Shown: one piece after another, positions 1-9,405 of the stretch | Numbering within the stretch: the first letter of the stretch is position 1 | Layout: each line of letters begins with the position of its first letter | Assembly (NCBI RefSeq): GCF_007827555.1 | Contig: NZ_VISS01000001.1 | Coordinates: 153,036-217,035 of the forward strand | Length of the DNA stretch: 64,000 nt | Direction of reading: 5' to 3' | DNA from: Aeribacillus composti | Lineage (GTDB): Bacteria > Bacillota > Bacilli > Bacillales > Aeribacillaceae | Notes under the pieces: model-generated | The model's input: the letters and a program-made list of their open reading frames with translations, nothing else | Told to the model about the DNA's origin: nothing | Databases searched by the model: none | Made by a program: the position numbers and the translations under genes

Positions 1-777
1 GGTTTCAGCCGTCATGTAAAATAAATGAAGCTCGTCGGCAACGGCCTCTTCAGGCGGTTTATCCAATGTGAGAGCAATTGTTATAGAAGAAGCTGTTTTC
101 ATCATCGATTCGACTACTTGCAATTCTTGAGGCGTAAAATTGTGAAAGCCGTCGATATAAATTTCCGCTCCGTCCATGTAGCTTGATTCATAAATCTTCT
201 CTGAAAGAAGCTGCAAATAATCCTCTGAATCTATGTATTTATCAGCAAATAATTTTTCCACGGAACGATAGATGCCCGCCAAATCTTTCAATTTATCGGA
301 AAGAATCCGCTCTCTATGATCATGGCTTTCCGCTAATTTTTTTACTTGATCATCGAGCATATCTGGACTGATGATATATCTTTTCATTTCTGTAATCATC
401 TGTTCGATATGCTCAATAAAGCCTTTTTTTTCACTGGCTTTGGAAAACACTTTAAATTCGTGCTTTTTTTCTTCGATGATTTTTCGAAGAAACATGTTCA
501 TGCCTGTTTGGGAAATAAAGGTACGGCTGATGCCTCCTTCCTCCTGCAGCACCCTCCACGCCAAACGGTTGAAGCTCAATACTTGCGCTCTAATGATTCC
601 TCCTAATTCCGGAGTTTTCATCAGTTCATATTCCATTTGAAAAGTCATTTGATCTGGAACAAGAAACAAAATAGGTTTTCCATTATACGGATCTTCTTTT
701 AATTTTTCCCTAATTTCGTTTAAGATTGCCGTCGTTTTTCCTGTGCCGGATGAACCGACCAAAAACTTAATACCCAT
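1..777 (-). CDS. addB: AddB helicase-nuclease subunit, N-terminal part (runs off window)
   Basis: The first 259 codons of an open frame that continues past the left edge. The protein begins MGIKFLVGSSGTGKTTAI, a Walker A loop (about residues 8-16) directly at the N-terminus, as in the B subunit of the AddAB ATP-dependent helicase/deoxyribonuclease that processes double-strand breaks for RecA recombination in Gram-positives. The following FLVPDQMTFQ and RAQVLSFNRLAWRVL segments are typical of AddB. A strong ribosome site (GGGGGGAGA) lies just upstream of the ATG at 777. The upstream neighbours sipV, yhjE and yhjD are those found near addB in B. subtilis. The C-terminal iron-sulfur nuclease domain is outside the window and cannot be judged. 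Confidence 0.93.
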   Translation of the reverse strand, partial: MGIKFLVGSSGTGKTTAILNEIREKLKEDPYNGKPILFLVPDQMTFQMEYELMKTPELGGIIRAQVLSFNRLAWRVLQEEGGISRTFISQTGMNMFLRKIIEEKKHEFKVFSKASEKKGFIEHIEQMITEMKRYIISPDMLDDQVKKLAESHDHRERILSDKLKDLAGIYRSVEKLFADKYIDSEDYLQLLSEKIYESSYMDGAEIYIDGFHNFTPQELQVVESMMKTASSITIALTLDKPPEEAVADELHLFYMTAET

Positions 778-812
778 GAAATCTCCCCCCTTCAGAAGGC
801 ATCCAAACGGAA

Positions 813-837
813 AATGGGACAATTTTCTTGTCCCATT
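813..837 (-). terminator. Hairpin between sipV and addB
   Basis: Perfect 10-bp arms (AATGGGACAA / TTGTCCCATT) around a 5-base loop. On the minus strand it is followed by only a short T-rich stretch (ATTTTCC), so it may be a weak terminator of the yhjE-sipV unit or a processing hairpin before addB. Confidence 0.5.
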
Positions 838-935
838 CTGATTTCGTGTTTATGAATACATTTATTTTACTGTAAATGGTTTTGAAAATCCATTGATTCG
901 GACAATCCGAATTTCCAACTAATAGGAATCATCGT

Positions 936-1442
936 TTACGGTTTTACCTCTCCGATCACATTTTTTTCATGAACAAAGCCAAAATGCCGGCTGTCCCTGC
1001 TGTTTAACCGATTGTCGCCAATGACAAAAATACATTTTTCCGGCACCGCTTCTTTTCCAGTTATTTCTTTTAATGTAAAATTCCCTGTGATCGGATTTCC
1101 ATATACTTTTTCTTTATTTTTCTTTAAAAATGGTTCCGGTACATATTTCCCATTCACATATAATTTGTCGTTTCGATATTCAATTTTTTCTCCTGGAAGG
1201 CCGATGACCCTTTTAACCAAAACTTGCTTTTCGCCGGGCATCTGAAACACGACAATGTCAAACCGTTCAATTTTATTAAACCGATTCGTCAATTTATTTA
1301 TATAAAAATGATGGCCTTCTTTTAAGGTGGGCTGCATCGATACGCCATCAACAGTGTACGCGGCAAACGCAATATTTTTAATTAAAACGGTTGATAAAAG
1401 AGCTGAAGTGACGATTCCCGCAATAACTCGTTTTTTCCTCAC
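936..1442 (-). CDS. sipV: Type I signal peptidase SipV
   Basis: A 168-residue membrane-bound signal peptidase I, exactly the length of B. subtilis SipV. It cleaves signal peptides from secreted preproteins on the outer face of the membrane. One N-terminal transmembrane segment (about 5-28) is followed by the catalytic serine in GVSMQPTL (Ser35) and the general-base lysine in LVKRVIGLPGE (Lys77); the conserved box GDNRLNSRDSR lies near residue 142. The start is GTG at 1442, with AGGTGA seven bases upstream. It sits 10 bp downstream of yhjE and is probably co-transcribed with it. The gene order yhjE-sipV near addB supports SipV over the other Bacillus Sip paralogues. Confidence 0.93.
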   Translation of the reverse strand: MRKKRVIAGIVTSALLSTVLIKNIAFAAYTVDGVSMQPTLKEGHHFYINKLTNRFNKIERFDIVVFQMPGEKQVLVKRVIGLPGEKIEYRNDKLYVNGKYVPEPFLKKNKEKVYGNPITGNFTLKEITGKEAVPEKCIFVIGDNRLNSRDSRHFGFVHEKNVIGEVKP

Positions 1443-1452
1443 GGCTCTTCAC

Positions 1453-2070
1453 CTACTTTTTATCTTTTCGTTTAATTAACGAAACATTTAAACGCTGCTC
1501 AATCCTTTTTCCGATAAACCACATGAGCGCCATCACAACAAACACAATGATCAACCGGACGGGCTCTTCAATCAGCTCCCGTAAATCATACCCTGATAAG
1601 CTAAGCATAAAAATCATCACGAGCTTCCCTGATAAAACAGCGAGCGCAAACTGCCACACATTGATTTTGGAAAGACCGGCTACTACATTTACAAGCGCAG
1701 AAGGCGTAAAAGGGAAACAGAGCATTAAAAATAAAGGAGCAAAGCCGTGCCGTTCGACCCAGTTCATCATTCGTCTTACTTTTTCATGTCTGCTTAAAAA
1801 ATTTAAAAAACGCTTCCGGCCAAACTTTCGCACTAAAAAAAACACGAGCAATGCGCCTGCCGATGAACCGATCCACGAGTACAAAAAGCCGAACCAAAGT
1901 CCAAATGAATTAGCGTTCGCAATTACAAACAGAATAAGAGGCAAGAACGGAAAAAAAGCCTCAAGCATCGGAAGCAGAATCCCTGGAAGAGGTCCGAGCG
2001 CTCGGTATTCTTTAAAGAATCGTTCAACATCTTCTAATGTAATGGAATCGAAAAATGCAATGACATCCAT
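1453..2070 (-). CDS. yhjE: YhjE-like TVP38/TMEM64 (DedA-related) membrane protein
   Basis: A 205-residue polytopic membrane protein of the SNARE-associated/VTT (TVP38/TMEM64) family. Hydrophobic segments alternate with the family region around FPFLPLILFVIANA and the glycine-rich half GFAPLFLMLCFPFTPSALVNVVAG (read from about residue 108). VTT-domain proteins are linked to membrane homeostasis and lipid-carrier transport, but the substrate of this one is unknown. The ATG at 2070 is preceded by AAGGAG. It is followed closely by sipV and divergent from yhjD, as in B. subtilis. Confidence 0.88.
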   Translation of the reverse strand: MDVIAFFDSITLEDVERFFKEYRALGPLPGILLPMLEAFFPFLPLILFVIANANSFGLWFGFLYSWIGSSAGALLVFFLVRKFGRKRFLNFLSRHEKVRRMMNWVERHGFAPLFLMLCFPFTPSALVNVVAGLSKINVWQFALAVLSGKLVMIFMLSLSGYDLRELIEEPVRLIIVFVVMALMWFIGKRIEQRLNVSLIKRKDKK

Positions 2071-2151
2071 ATCTTAACTCCTTACTTCAACATCTCCTTT
2101 TATTTTACACCTTTTGAGCATAAGTTGAAAAATTTTGCCGAAAAAAATTAA

Positions 2152-2181
2152 TTGAAATGATTTATTTTCCTGTTTTATAAT
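2152..2181 (+). promoter_or_regulatory. Candidate sigma-A promoter of yhjD
   Basis: TTGAAA (2152-2157) and TATAAT (2176-2181) are separated by 18 bp, 41 bp before the yhjD start. This is a plausible housekeeping promoter with a slightly long spacer. Confidence 0.5.
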
Positions 2182-2222
2182 AAAAATAGAACATATGTTC
2201 CATTTGAAGCGAGGTATTCCCT

Positions 2223-2603
2223 ATGTCGAAAATACCAACCGACATTCGCCATTTGATTGAACAGTCGATCTACTTACCGATGACTGCTACGGTGCTGAAC
2301 AAAGACATGAATGTCGTAAAAAAAAGTCCATTCAAGCTGAAAGATCCTTATTTGCATCTAATTGAAGAGGCGTTAAAGCTTGTACAAAAAGATTTGGCAG
2401 AGGTTCGCAAAGAATTGCGCAGACAAAAGGTGAAAGTTTTAAAAGCCAAACAGGATGAAGCATTCACAACGTACACTTTCTACTATAACGGCTACGAAGA
2501 ACACCACAGCTACTTCAATCCAAGAATCCGAAATAAAGTAAATGAACTGATTGAACATTATTTGTTTAAAACTGAAAAAAAATCTGGCATTCCAACCTCT
2601 TAG
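2223..2603 (+). CDS. yhjD: Conserved protein YhjD
   Basis: A 126-residue soluble protein of unknown function restricted to Bacilli. It matches what I recall of B. subtilis YhjD in length, composition and place next to yhjE. A charged helical stretch rich in Lys/Glu/Arg (about residues 50-80) is followed by an aromatic segment with TYTFYYNGYEEHHSY. There is no signal peptide or membrane segment. ATG start with a GAGG site about 8 bases upstream. It is divergent from yhjE and convergent with comK. No function can be inferred from the sequence. Confidence 0.82.
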   Translation: MSKIPTDIRHLIEQSIYLPMTATVLNKDMNVVKKSPFKLKDPYLHLIEEALKLVQKDLAEVRKELRRQKVKVLKAKQDEAFTTYTFYYNGYEEHHSYFNPRIRNKVNELIEHYLFKTEKKSGIPTS

Positions 2604-2738
2604 ACTTTTTATCTTAAAAGAAAGACAACGGCCAAACCGTTCGCTACAGAAGATGAGGGAACAGGACTATTTGTTTCGCCCGTTGAATGCCTGTCCCCTT
2701 ATAACAGAAAAATGAAATCTCCCCCATTTTCTAACACG

Positions 2739-2770
2739 GAAAAAAGCACGCAAATTGACAGCTTGCGTGC
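2739..2770 (-). terminator. Rho-independent terminator of comK
   Basis: Arms GCACGCAA (2746-2753) and TTGCGTGC (2763-2770), followed on the minus strand by a T-run (TTTTTT). It lies 14 bp beyond the comK stop. Confidence 0.82.
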
Positions 2771-2783
2771 CGGAAGATAAAGC

Positions 2784-3356
2784 TTATCCATCTTCTTTTC
2801 TGAATTCGCGAACGAGCTGTTCATAAATATATGCATGCTGCTCCTTCGGAAAAAGGATTGTGTTCATGCGGCGCTGCTCCTGCTCAATTCTTGAAGAGAT
2901 AATCGTTCGAAGATGTGCCGTTTTATAAAATTGATGGGAAAAAGAAGATGGAGATATGTCAGCAACTATTTTCTGACCGTTACGGAATATGACTTCCGTA
3001 CAATTCGAATCTGTTTTCATAAAGCGGGAAATGTGGGAATGGGAAAACCAGGCGCACTGATGCCTTGCGGGTGAATGAGTAGGAAAAAAATAAAGGGAAT
3101 TGGCAGGATCAATGACAATCGGAAGCTTTTTTGTTATGCCAAGCAGCCCTTTTGATCCTTCAACTCTTCCTTTAAAGCTTGAACCATAATAACGGCAGCT
3201 TTGATCAATAACATAAACAGGTCGAATAGGTACTATGCGCTCTCCGCTAGTTTCCAAAATTTTAGCGTACAAGTGATGTTCTTTTCTAAAAGGCAAAATT
3301 GCCATTGTTTCCCCATTTACAATACATTTTTCTACCTCAAACTGCTTCGTACTCAC
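2784..3356 (-). CDS. comK: ComK, competence transcription factor
   Basis: A 190-residue protein close in length to B. subtilis ComK (192). ComK binds AT-boxes as a tetramer and switches on the DNA-uptake and recombination genes, including its own promoter. Family signatures visible are DQSCRYYGSSFKGR (about 50-63), PIVIDPANSLYFFPT, and the CAWFSHSHI segment, which matches the conserved cysteine-tryptophan-serine-histidine stretch of ComK. The start is GTG at 3356 with AGGAGG upstream. The divergent neighbour yhzC is the same as in B. subtilis. The C-terminus keeps the YPKE-like FPKEQ motif. The gene looks intact, but whether the strain is competent cannot be read from this window. Confidence 0.93.
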   Translation of the reverse strand: MSTKQFEVEKCIVNGETMAILPFRKEHHLYAKILETSGERIVPIRPVYVIDQSCRYYGSSFKGRVEGSKGLLGITKKLPIVIDPANSLYFFPTHSPARHQCAWFSHSHISRFMKTDSNCTEVIFRNGQKIVADISPSSFSHQFYKTAHLRTIISSRIEQEQRRMNTILFPKEQHAYIYEQLVREFRKEDG

Positions 3357-3585
3357 TAGAATTCTTACCTCCTAATTTTTTCTATATAATAGTTCTTTTT
3401 TACTGATTTAAATCTATCATAAAAATTCCAAAATTTCTATATTTTTTTAAAATTTTTAAATACAAAGCATTAGATCAAGGCAAGATGTTATTGTTAATAT
3501 AATTTTTCTAAAAATTACAAATTATAAGTTGATTTTTCCTTCCGAAATCCATATAATATAAAAAAGGCATCAGAGGTGATGGGTT
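3357..3585. promoter_or_regulatory. AT-rich comK / yhzC divergent control region
   Basis: About 230 bp, extremely A+T rich, between divergent comK and yhzC. It contains many A-tracts and T-tracts of the kind that make up ComK AT-boxes (AAAA-N5-TTTT), but I could not place a clean pair of boxes with standard spacing, so autoregulation is inferred from family knowledge only. Confidence 0.35.
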
Positions 3586-3807
3586 ATGGAAAACCGGAAA
3601 TCTTATTCCGAACTGATGAAGACCCGTTCTGTGAAGGAAAATCCAGAAAACTTCATGATGGATGTATACATCCAAATGATTCTGGACGAAGCATGGTTCA
3701 ATCATCGAAAAAAAATGCTGGAAGACAAAATTAATGATGCTCTGGACCGAAAAGATAGAGAAAAATTTATGGAGCTATCCAAAGAATATGCGAAATGGGT
3801 GCGTTAA
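3586..3807 (+). CDS. yhzC: IDEAL-domain protein YhzC
   Basis: A 73-residue protein consisting of a short N-terminal stretch (SYSELMKTRSVKE) and an IDEAL-type motif: DEAWFNHRKKMLEDKINDAL, with ALDRKDREKF after it. IDEAL domains are small helical modules named for the I-D-E-A-L residues; some sit at the C-terminus of ComK-related or heat-shock regulators, and B. subtilis encodes one (yhzC) directly beside comK. ATG start with GAGGTGAT just upstream. Its function is unknown; position suggests a link to competence but that is inference. Confidence 0.82.
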   Translation: MENRKSYSELMKTRSVKENPENFMMDVYIQMILDEAWFNHRKKMLEDKINDALDRKDREKFMELSKEYAKWVR

Positions 3808-3812
3808 ATGAT

Positions 3813-3840
3813 AAAAAAAAGCCAATCCCAGAGGATTGGC
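3813..3840 (-). terminator. Terminator of the aceBA operon
   Basis: Perfect 8-bp arms GCCAATCC / GGATTGGC with a 4-base loop, followed on the minus strand by eight T residues. It lies 36 bp beyond the aceA stop. Confidence 0.9.
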
Positions 3841-3876
3841 TCAATCTATGTGAAGGTAATGATTATGGCCAGTCAA

Positions 3877-5160
3877 TTAAGTTGTGGTAAATTGTTCAGC
3901 TTCCGTAGACCCTTTTAAAGCGGTTGTAGAAGAAGTACCTCCAGTAATCACTTGGGCAACCTCATCAAAATAACCAGTTCCAACCTCCCTCTGATGCCGT
4001 GTTGCTGTATAACCATACTGTTCGCTTCTAAATTCGGCTTGCTGAAGTTCAGAGTAGGCAGCCATTCCATGATCTTTATACTTGCGTGCAAGTTCAAACA
4101 TGCTGTAATTCAATGCATGGAATCCAGCTAAAGTAACGAATTGGAACTTGTAGCCGTAAGAAGCAATTTCCTTTTGGAAACGTGCGATAGTATCGTCATC
4201 AAGCTTTTTCTTCCAGTTAAAGGAAGGTGAGCAGTTATATGCCAATAACTTGCCTGGGAATTCTTTATGAATAGCCTCAGCAAACTTCCGTGCTTCTTCC
4301 AAATTAGGTTCAGATGTTTCACACCAAATCATGTCTGCGTATGGCGCATATGCCAAACCTCTAGCAATTGCTTGATCAAGACCAGCGCGAGTGCGGAAAA
4401 ATCCTTCCTGTGTCCGTTCCCCAGTAATAAACTCTTTATCCCTGTCATCGATGTCGCTTGTGATCAAATCAGCCGCATTGGCGTCAGTGCGAGCAATGAT
4501 AACAGTCGGAACATTCATCACATCAGCAGCCAGTCTTGCAGCAATCAAATTGCGAATAGCTGTTTGTGTCGGGAGCAAAACTTTTCCGCCTAAATGGCCG
4601 CATTTTTTCTCAGAAGACAATTGATCCTCGAAGTGAACAGCAGCTGCTCCTGCTTCAATCATCGCCTTCATCAATTCAAAAACGTTCAACTGACCGCCAA
4701 ATCCAGCTTCAGCATCCGCAACAATTGGAACGAACCAATCAATTGAATGATCCCCTTCCATATGATGGATCTGATCTGCCCGCTGCAAAGCTTGATTAAT
4801 CCGCTTTACGACATGCGGCACACTGTTAGCAGGATACAAGCTTTGATCCGGATACATTTGCCCCGCAAGATTAGCATCTGCTGCCACTTGCCAGCCGCTT
4901 AAGTAAATTGCTTTTAATCCGGCTTTTACTTGTTGGACAGCTTGATTTCCTGTCAAAGCTCCGAGGGCATTTACGTATTCCTCAGTTTTCATTAAATTCC
5001 AAAATTTTTCTGCTCCTCTTCTGGCAAGAGTATATTCGATTTCAATGGAACCTCTAAGCTTCAACACATCTTCAGCCGAATAAGGGCGTGTAATCCCTTT
5101 CCAGCGTTCATCTTTCTCCCAGCTTTCTTGCAATTGTCTCGCTTTTTCTTGTAATGTCAT
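3877..5160 (-). CDS. aceA: Isocitrate lyase
   Basis: A 427-residue isocitrate lyase that splits isocitrate into glyoxylate and succinate, the first step of the glyoxylate shunt. It carries the family signature [14 protein letters not shown] with the catalytic cysteine at residue 187, and the upstream metal-binding run [12 protein letters not shown]. Length matches bacterial AceA. It lies 29 bp downstream of aceB on the same strand and ends at a strong terminator, so the two form an operon. ATG start with a GGGGAGAG ribosome site. B. subtilis 168 lacks this pathway, whereas several thermophilic and cereus-group relatives have it, so the operon distinguishes this organism from B. subtilis. Confidence 0.97.
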   Translation of the reverse strand: MTLQEKARQLQESWEKDERWKGITRPYSAEDVLKLRGSIEIEYTLARRGAEKFWNLMKTEEYVNALGALTGNQAVQQVKAGLKAIYLSGWQVAADANLAGQMYPDQSLYPANSVPHVVKRINQALQRADQIHHMEGDHSIDWFVPIVADAEAGFGGQLNVFELMKAMIEAGAAAVHFEDQLSSEKKCGHLGGKVLLPTQTAIRNLIAARLAADVMNVPTVIIARTDANAADLITSDIDDRDKEFITGERTQEGFFRTRAGLDQAIARGLAYAPYADMIWCETSEPNLEEARKFAEAIHKEFPGKLLAYNCSPSFNWKKKLDDDTIARFQKEIASYGYKFQFVTLAGFHALNYSMFELARKYKDHGMAAYSELQQAEFRSEQYGYTATRHQREVGTGYFDEVAQVITGGTSSTTALKGSTEAEQFTTT

Positions 5161-5189
5161 CTTTTCTCTCCCCTTTTTTGAAATATTTT

Positions 5190-6782
5190 TTAATTTAATC
5201 TTTCATAGCCTGGAAGCGTCAGAAAATCTACGAATTCATCATTTCTCACAAGCTCATCAAACAATTTCGCCGCTTCATCAAAACGCCCTTTTTGATAGGC
5301 TTCTTCACCAAACTCTTGTTTTATTTTTTCCAGCTCTTCCTGCTTAATTTTTTCATAAAGCTCTATTGTAACCTTCCGTCCGTCTTCCAACACCCCCTTT
5401 GGATGACGAATCCATTGCCATACCTGTGCCCTTGAAATTTCTGCCGTTGCAGCATCCTCCATCAAATTGTGGATAGGTGCAGCTCCTCTTCCAGAAAGCC
5501 ATGATGCAAGATAACGAATGCCGACATCAATGTTCGTTCTTAATCCTTGCTCTGTAATTGTTCCTTCCGGGACTTCAAGAAGCTGTTCTGCTGAAATCTC
5601 AACATCTAGCTGTTTATCAATCTGGTTAGGTTGTTTCATATATTGGTCAAAAATTTCTTTGGCAACCGGTACAAGCGCAGGATGTGCCACCCATGTGCCA
5701 TCGTGTCCATCTTTCGCTTCCCGCTCTTTATCAGCGCGCACTTTTTGGAACGCCTCTTCATTTTTCACCGGATCATCTTTAACCGGAATTTGCGCTGCCA
5801 TTCCTCCAATGGCATGAACGTTCCGGCGATGGCACGTTTTAATCGCGAGCAGAGAATACGCCCTCATAAACGGAACCGTCATCGTTACTTGCGCCCGATC
5901 AGGTAAAATGACGTTTTGATCGTTTCGGAATTTTTTCAGATAGCTAAAAATGTAATCCCATCTGCCGCAATTCAATCCAGCTGAATGCTCTTTCAGCTCG
6001 TATAATATTTCGTCCATTTCAAACGCGGCCAATATCGTTTCAATCAGAACGGTTGCTTTAATCGTCCCCCGCTTTACCCCCAATTCATCTTGCGCGAAAC
6101 AGAAAACATCGTTCCACCATCTGGCTTCTAAGTGGCTTTCCAGCTTCGGCAAATAAAAGTAAGGTCCGCTTCCTCTTTTGATCAGTTCTTTTGCATTGTG
6201 GAAGAAATATAGGCCAAAATCAAACAGACTGCCTGAAATCCGTTTTCCGTCCAATAGGACATGTTTTTCTTCTAGATGGAGTCCTCTCGGCCGCACGATC
6301 AGCGTTGCCGTTTCTTCATTCAGCTTATATACCCTTCCGTTTTCATTCACATATTCAATCGTTTTGTTGACCGCATCCCTTAAGTGAATTTGTCCTTCCA
6401 CAATATTTTCCCAAGTCGGTGATGTTGCATCTTCAAAGTCCGCCATAAAAACTTTTGCGCCTGAATTTAAGGCATTGATAATCATTTTCCGGTCGACAGG
6501 TCCAGTAATTTCAACTCTGCGATCCTGCAAATCTTTTGGAACAGGCGGTATCGTCCAGTCCCCTTTTCGAATATGTTCCGTCTCCTTTAAAAACGACGGC
6601 TTCTCTCCTTCATTAATTCGCCTTTCCCGTTCTTTCCTCAGTTCAAGCAGCTCGATTCTTCTTGAACCAAATGTTTGTTCAAGCTTTTCGACGAACTGAA
6701 GGGCTTCGTTCGTTAAAATCTCCCTATAAGAAGGCAGAAGAGTTCCCTTCACTTCCAGCCTAGATGCTGCACTAGCCTTCAC
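5190..6782 (-). CDS. aceB: Malate synthase (form A)
   Basis: A 530-residue malate synthase that condenses glyoxylate with acetyl-CoA to give malate, completing the glyoxylate shunt with AceA. The type-A signature is present as [18 protein letters not shown] (about residues 264-281), and [13 protein letters not shown] (about 112-124) is the conserved N-terminal active-site segment. Length equals the usual A-form (about 530), not the longer G-form. The start is GTG at 6782 with a GGTGAGG site. It is the first gene of aceBA; the divergent neighbour is an interrupted transporter gene. Confidence 0.97.
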   Translation of the reverse strand: MKASAASRLEVKGTLLPSYREILTNEALQFVEKLEQTFGSRRIELLELRKERERRINEGEKPSFLKETEHIRKGDWTIPPVPKDLQDRRVEITGPVDRKMIINALNSGAKVFMADFEDATSPTWENIVEGQIHLRDAVNKTIEYVNENGRVYKLNEETATLIVRPRGLHLEEKHVLLDGKRISGSLFDFGLYFFHNAKELIKRGSGPYFYLPKLESHLEARWWNDVFCFAQDELGVKRGTIKATVLIETILAAFEMDEILYELKEHSAGLNCGRWDYIFSYLKKFRNDQNVILPDRAQVTMTVPFMRAYSLLAIKTCHRRNVHAIGGMAAQIPVKDDPVKNEEAFQKVRADKEREAKDGHDGTWVAHPALVPVAKEIFDQYMKQPNQIDKQLDVEISAEQLLEVPEGTITEQGLRTNIDVGIRYLASWLSGRGAAPIHNLMEDAATAEISRAQVWQWIRHPKGVLEDGRKVTIELYEKIKQEELEKIKQEFGEEAYQKGRFDEAAKLFDELVRNDEFVDFLTLPGYERLN

Positions 6783-7170
6783 GTTTCCTCACCTACCTTG
6801 TTATAAAACAGTTTTTAAATTACATTTTTAATATATAACAGATTAATACAGATTGGAAGACTTTTTTGAAAATTCGTTGTTTTCGTTTTCTTATCACATT
6901 CAATAAGTTTTTATTAACTTCCCTTTTTCGCTCGTACATCCGATACATACCTCTATATCAATCAGCACTTTTTGAAGACTTAAATAATTTTATGTTATTT
7001 TTTATAACATGATTTCGCTTTTCAAATTAAAATAATTGTAAAATTTAATAGATTTTACAAAAAAATAGTTCATTTTCAGTGAAAATAACCAATGACAGAA
7101 TAGCTACCACAAATTATTATGTTATAAAAACGAACATAAAGTGTCACAAACAGAGGAGGAGGGATAAAAA
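6783..7170. promoter_or_regulatory. Divergent control region of aceBA and the YfcC-type gene
   Basis: A 388-bp AT-rich non-coding interval between divergent genes, presumably holding both promoters. I looked for a catabolite-responsive element (TGWAANCGNTNWCA type) and found no convincing match. A short dyad TTATGTTATAAAAACGAACATAA (7119-7141, read in two halves TTATGTT...AACATAA) lies about 30 bp before the transporter start and could be a regulator site. Confidence 0.4.
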
Positions 7171-7965
7171 ATGGAAGCTGAAAAAGGTGTAAAAAATGCA
7201 GCTTTTATTAATCAAAAACCACAATTGGAGAAAAAGAAATTAAGAATGCCTCATATTTATGTCATATTGTTTGTTTTAATAATTCTTGCTACAGCCGCTA
7301 CTTATTTTGTACCTGCTGGCGTTTATGAACGTATTCCAGGACCTGAAGGAAGAACAACGATTGATCCAAACTCATTTGATTTTGTTGAAGCAGCACCTGT
7401 AAGTCCTGTTGAATTTATGATGGCAGTCCCAAAAGGATTAGTTGCAGCAAGTGATATCGTTTTTTTCACTTTGATCATCGGCGGTATATTTGCCGTTATT
7501 CGAAAAACAGGACTTATAGAAATAGGAGTAGAGAAACTAGCAAGAACATTTGCTTCCAATGGTATTGTATTAATTCCAGTTTTAATGACTGTATTCGCAA
7601 TTATATGCAGTTTAATTGGAACGCAAGAACTGAGTTTAGTTTATATACCTGTAATTCTCCCCCTATTTATTGCTTTAGGATTTGATTCAATGGTGGCGGC
7701 GGCGGTTGCTTTAGTTGCAACTACTGCTGGTTTTATGACAGGCTTTCTTAACCCTATTAATACTGGTTTAGGTCAAAAAATTGCAGGACTTCCAATATAC
7801 TCAGGTATAGAATTTCGCATAGCGGCTTTCGTTGTCTTTGTTTTAGCAGGAATGATTTACATTATGCAATATGCTAAAAAAGTTAAAAAGAATCCCGAAG
7901 CAAGCTTAGTATATAAAGACGATCATGCTAAAAGGAATATGTACTTCAATCAATCTGTATCCAAA
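7171..7965 (+). pseudogene. YfcC-family membrane transporter, 5' part (split by IS256-family element)
   Basis: The first 265 codons of a YfcC-family (short-chain fatty acid/C4-dicarboxylate-type ion-transporter superfamily) carrier with about six membrane segments: an N-terminal anchor (PHIYVILFVLIILATAATYF), the periplasmic VPAGVYERIPG loop typical of the family, then helices up to about residue 235. The frame continues 12 nt into the insertion element and stops at 7977. The ATG at 7171 follows a GAGGAGGAGGG site. The other half lies at 9406-10062. Removing the element and one copy of its target duplication rejoins the two halves in frame. The divergent position beside aceBA suggests a carboxylate-type substrate, but that is inference. 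Confidence 0.88.
7958..7965. repeat. Left copy of 8-bp target-site duplication
   Basis: TATCCAAA at 7958-7965 is repeated exactly at 9398-9405, directly outside the two ends of the IS256-family element. Eight to nine bp is the normal duplication length for IS256. Confidence 0.9.
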
Positions 7966-8074
7966 GATGATGTATAAAATTTTGTGTAAAGCATTTTGCT
8001 AGACCAAAAGAAAAAAGGTAGGGTATTCTCTGATTTGGACAAAAACACATTCCAGAGAAAGGAGAACCCTACCT

Positions 8075-9240
8075 ATGTCTAAAAGTATACCGAATGTAGA
8101 CTGGGCAAATCAACTGGAAAGTGTTATTCGTCAGTTTGTAAAGGAAAAATTAGAACTGATCATGCGAGAAGAAATGAAAAGTTTCCTCGAAATTGAACAG
8201 GCTGGAACGTCGAATATGAGAAACGGTTATTATCAACGAAATCTAGATACGCAATATGGCCGGATTGAAGGTCTTTTGGTCCCAAGAGATCGAAATGGGG
8301 AATTTCAAACGCAGCTGTTTGCCCCTTACCAACGTCATACTGGCTGGCTCGAGGAAGCCGTCATCAAAATGTATCAAAGTGGCATGAGTACGCGGGAAAT
8401 TGGTAAGTTTATTGAACGAATTTTAGGAAATGCCTACTCACCAACAACGATTAGTCATATTACCGATGTCGTGAAGGAAGACATCGAGAAATGGCACACT
8501 CGTCCTCTACATAAGCGTTATTCCGTCTTATATTTGGATGGTTTATACGTAAAACTTCGTCGTGAAACCGTTGAGAAAGAAGTCATTTATGTGGTGTTAG
8601 GTGTGAATGAAGAAGGATATCGTGAAATTCTTGATTTCTTTGTAGGAGGACAAGAAAGTGCCTATGTATGGCAGGAAATTCTTCAAAATCTCTACCAAAG
8701 AGGCGTCAAGGAAGTGCTTCTGGGCGTATTCGATGGACTACCGGGTTTAGAGGAAGCCTTTAAGGCGGTTTATCCGAAAGCCGATGTGCAGCGTTGTGTC
8801 GTTCACAAAGTCCGTAACACACTTAGTCGTGTTCGGAAAAAAGACCAATTCGAAATGGCGGAAGATTTGAAACTCATTTATCGATCTCCGAATAAAAAAT
8901 TGCACTGGAGATGTTTCAACAGTTTGAATCAAAATGGTCCAGCAAATATCCAAGAGAAGTTCAATCTTGGGCAAATGAGTTGGATGTCCTCCTTACATTT
9001 ATGGATTATCCAAACAGTATTCGAAGTGTGATTTACACGACCAATGCCATCGAACGAACGATCAAGGAGATTCGGAAACGCCTAAAGCCGATGAACAGTT
9101 TGAACAGTTTAGAAGCCGCGGAAAAAGTCGTGTATTTGACTGTTCAAGATTTTAATGAGAAATGGGCAGGGCGAAAGTTGCGAGGATTTGCCGAAGCGCA
9201 TGAAGCCCTTCAACGAATGTTTGAAGAACGTTATTGTTAA
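8075..9240 (+). pseudogene. IS256-family (mutator-type) transposase, frameshifted
   Basis: Two overlapping frames: 8075 to about 8899 encodes the N-terminal and first two catalytic aspartates (YLDGLYVK and GVFDGLPG), and a -1 shifted frame from about 8899 to 9240 encodes the C-terminal part with the catalytic glutamate (TTNAIERTIKEIRKRL). The shift occurs in the A-run 8894-8899; one extra base there restores a single protein of 388 residues, the normal length for the family. As written, the protein loses the glutamate of the DDE triad and should be inactive. IS256 is not known to use programmed frameshifting, so decay or a sequencing error in the homopolymer are the two explanations. Confidence 0.93.
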
Positions 9241-9265
9241 CCAAATATTGTAAATAAACAAAATA

Positions 9266-9317
9266 AGGGAATTCTCCCTTTCCACACAGGAGACTGAATA
9301 TTCAGTCTCCTGTGTGG
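9266..9317. terminator. Two consecutive palindromes downstream of the IS256 transposase
   Basis: AAGGGA-ATTC-TCCCTT (9266-9281) is followed immediately by a perfect 36-bp palindrome with 18-bp arms (9282-9317; outer half CCACACAGGAGACTGAAT). It can form a long hairpin or a cruciform. No clear T-run follows, so it may insulate the transposase gene or protect the mRNA end. Confidence 0.65.
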
Positions 9318-9397
9318 AGGAAATATCCCTCTCTATTCTAAATCCATTTCAGAGATACCCTATCTATCTTACATTACACAAAATTCTTGACAGTACC

Positions 9398-9405
9398 TAT
9401 CCAAA
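9398..9405. repeat. Right copy of 8-bp target-site duplication
   Basis: TATCCAAA, identical to 7958-7965, immediately outside the right end of the IS256-family element. Confidence 0.9.

Larger units (their letters stand above)
7966..9397 (+). mobile_element. IS256-family insertion sequence (1432 bp), transposase frameshifted
   Basis: Bounded by imperfect terminal inverted repeats: 7966-7989 (starts GATGATGTAT, ends AATTTTGTGTAA) and 9374-9397, whose reverse complement starts GGTACTGTCAAG and ends AATTTTGTGTAA. The inner 12 bases match exactly while the outer bases differ. It is flanked by the TATCCAAA direct repeat. It contains one mutator-type transposase gene (8075-9240) with a frameshift. 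A second partial copy of the right end is at 24779-24802, so the element family has been active elsewhere in this genome. Confidence 0.95.

Noticed and set aside
3400..3480. Possible ComK AT-boxes in the comK upstream region
   Set aside because: A- and T-tracts are abundant but no AAAA-N5-TTTT pair with accepted spacing could be placed with confidence, so only the control region as a whole is listed.
6783..7170. Catabolite-responsive element for aceBA
   Set aside because: Carbon control would be expected, but I found no sequence matching the cre consensus well enough.
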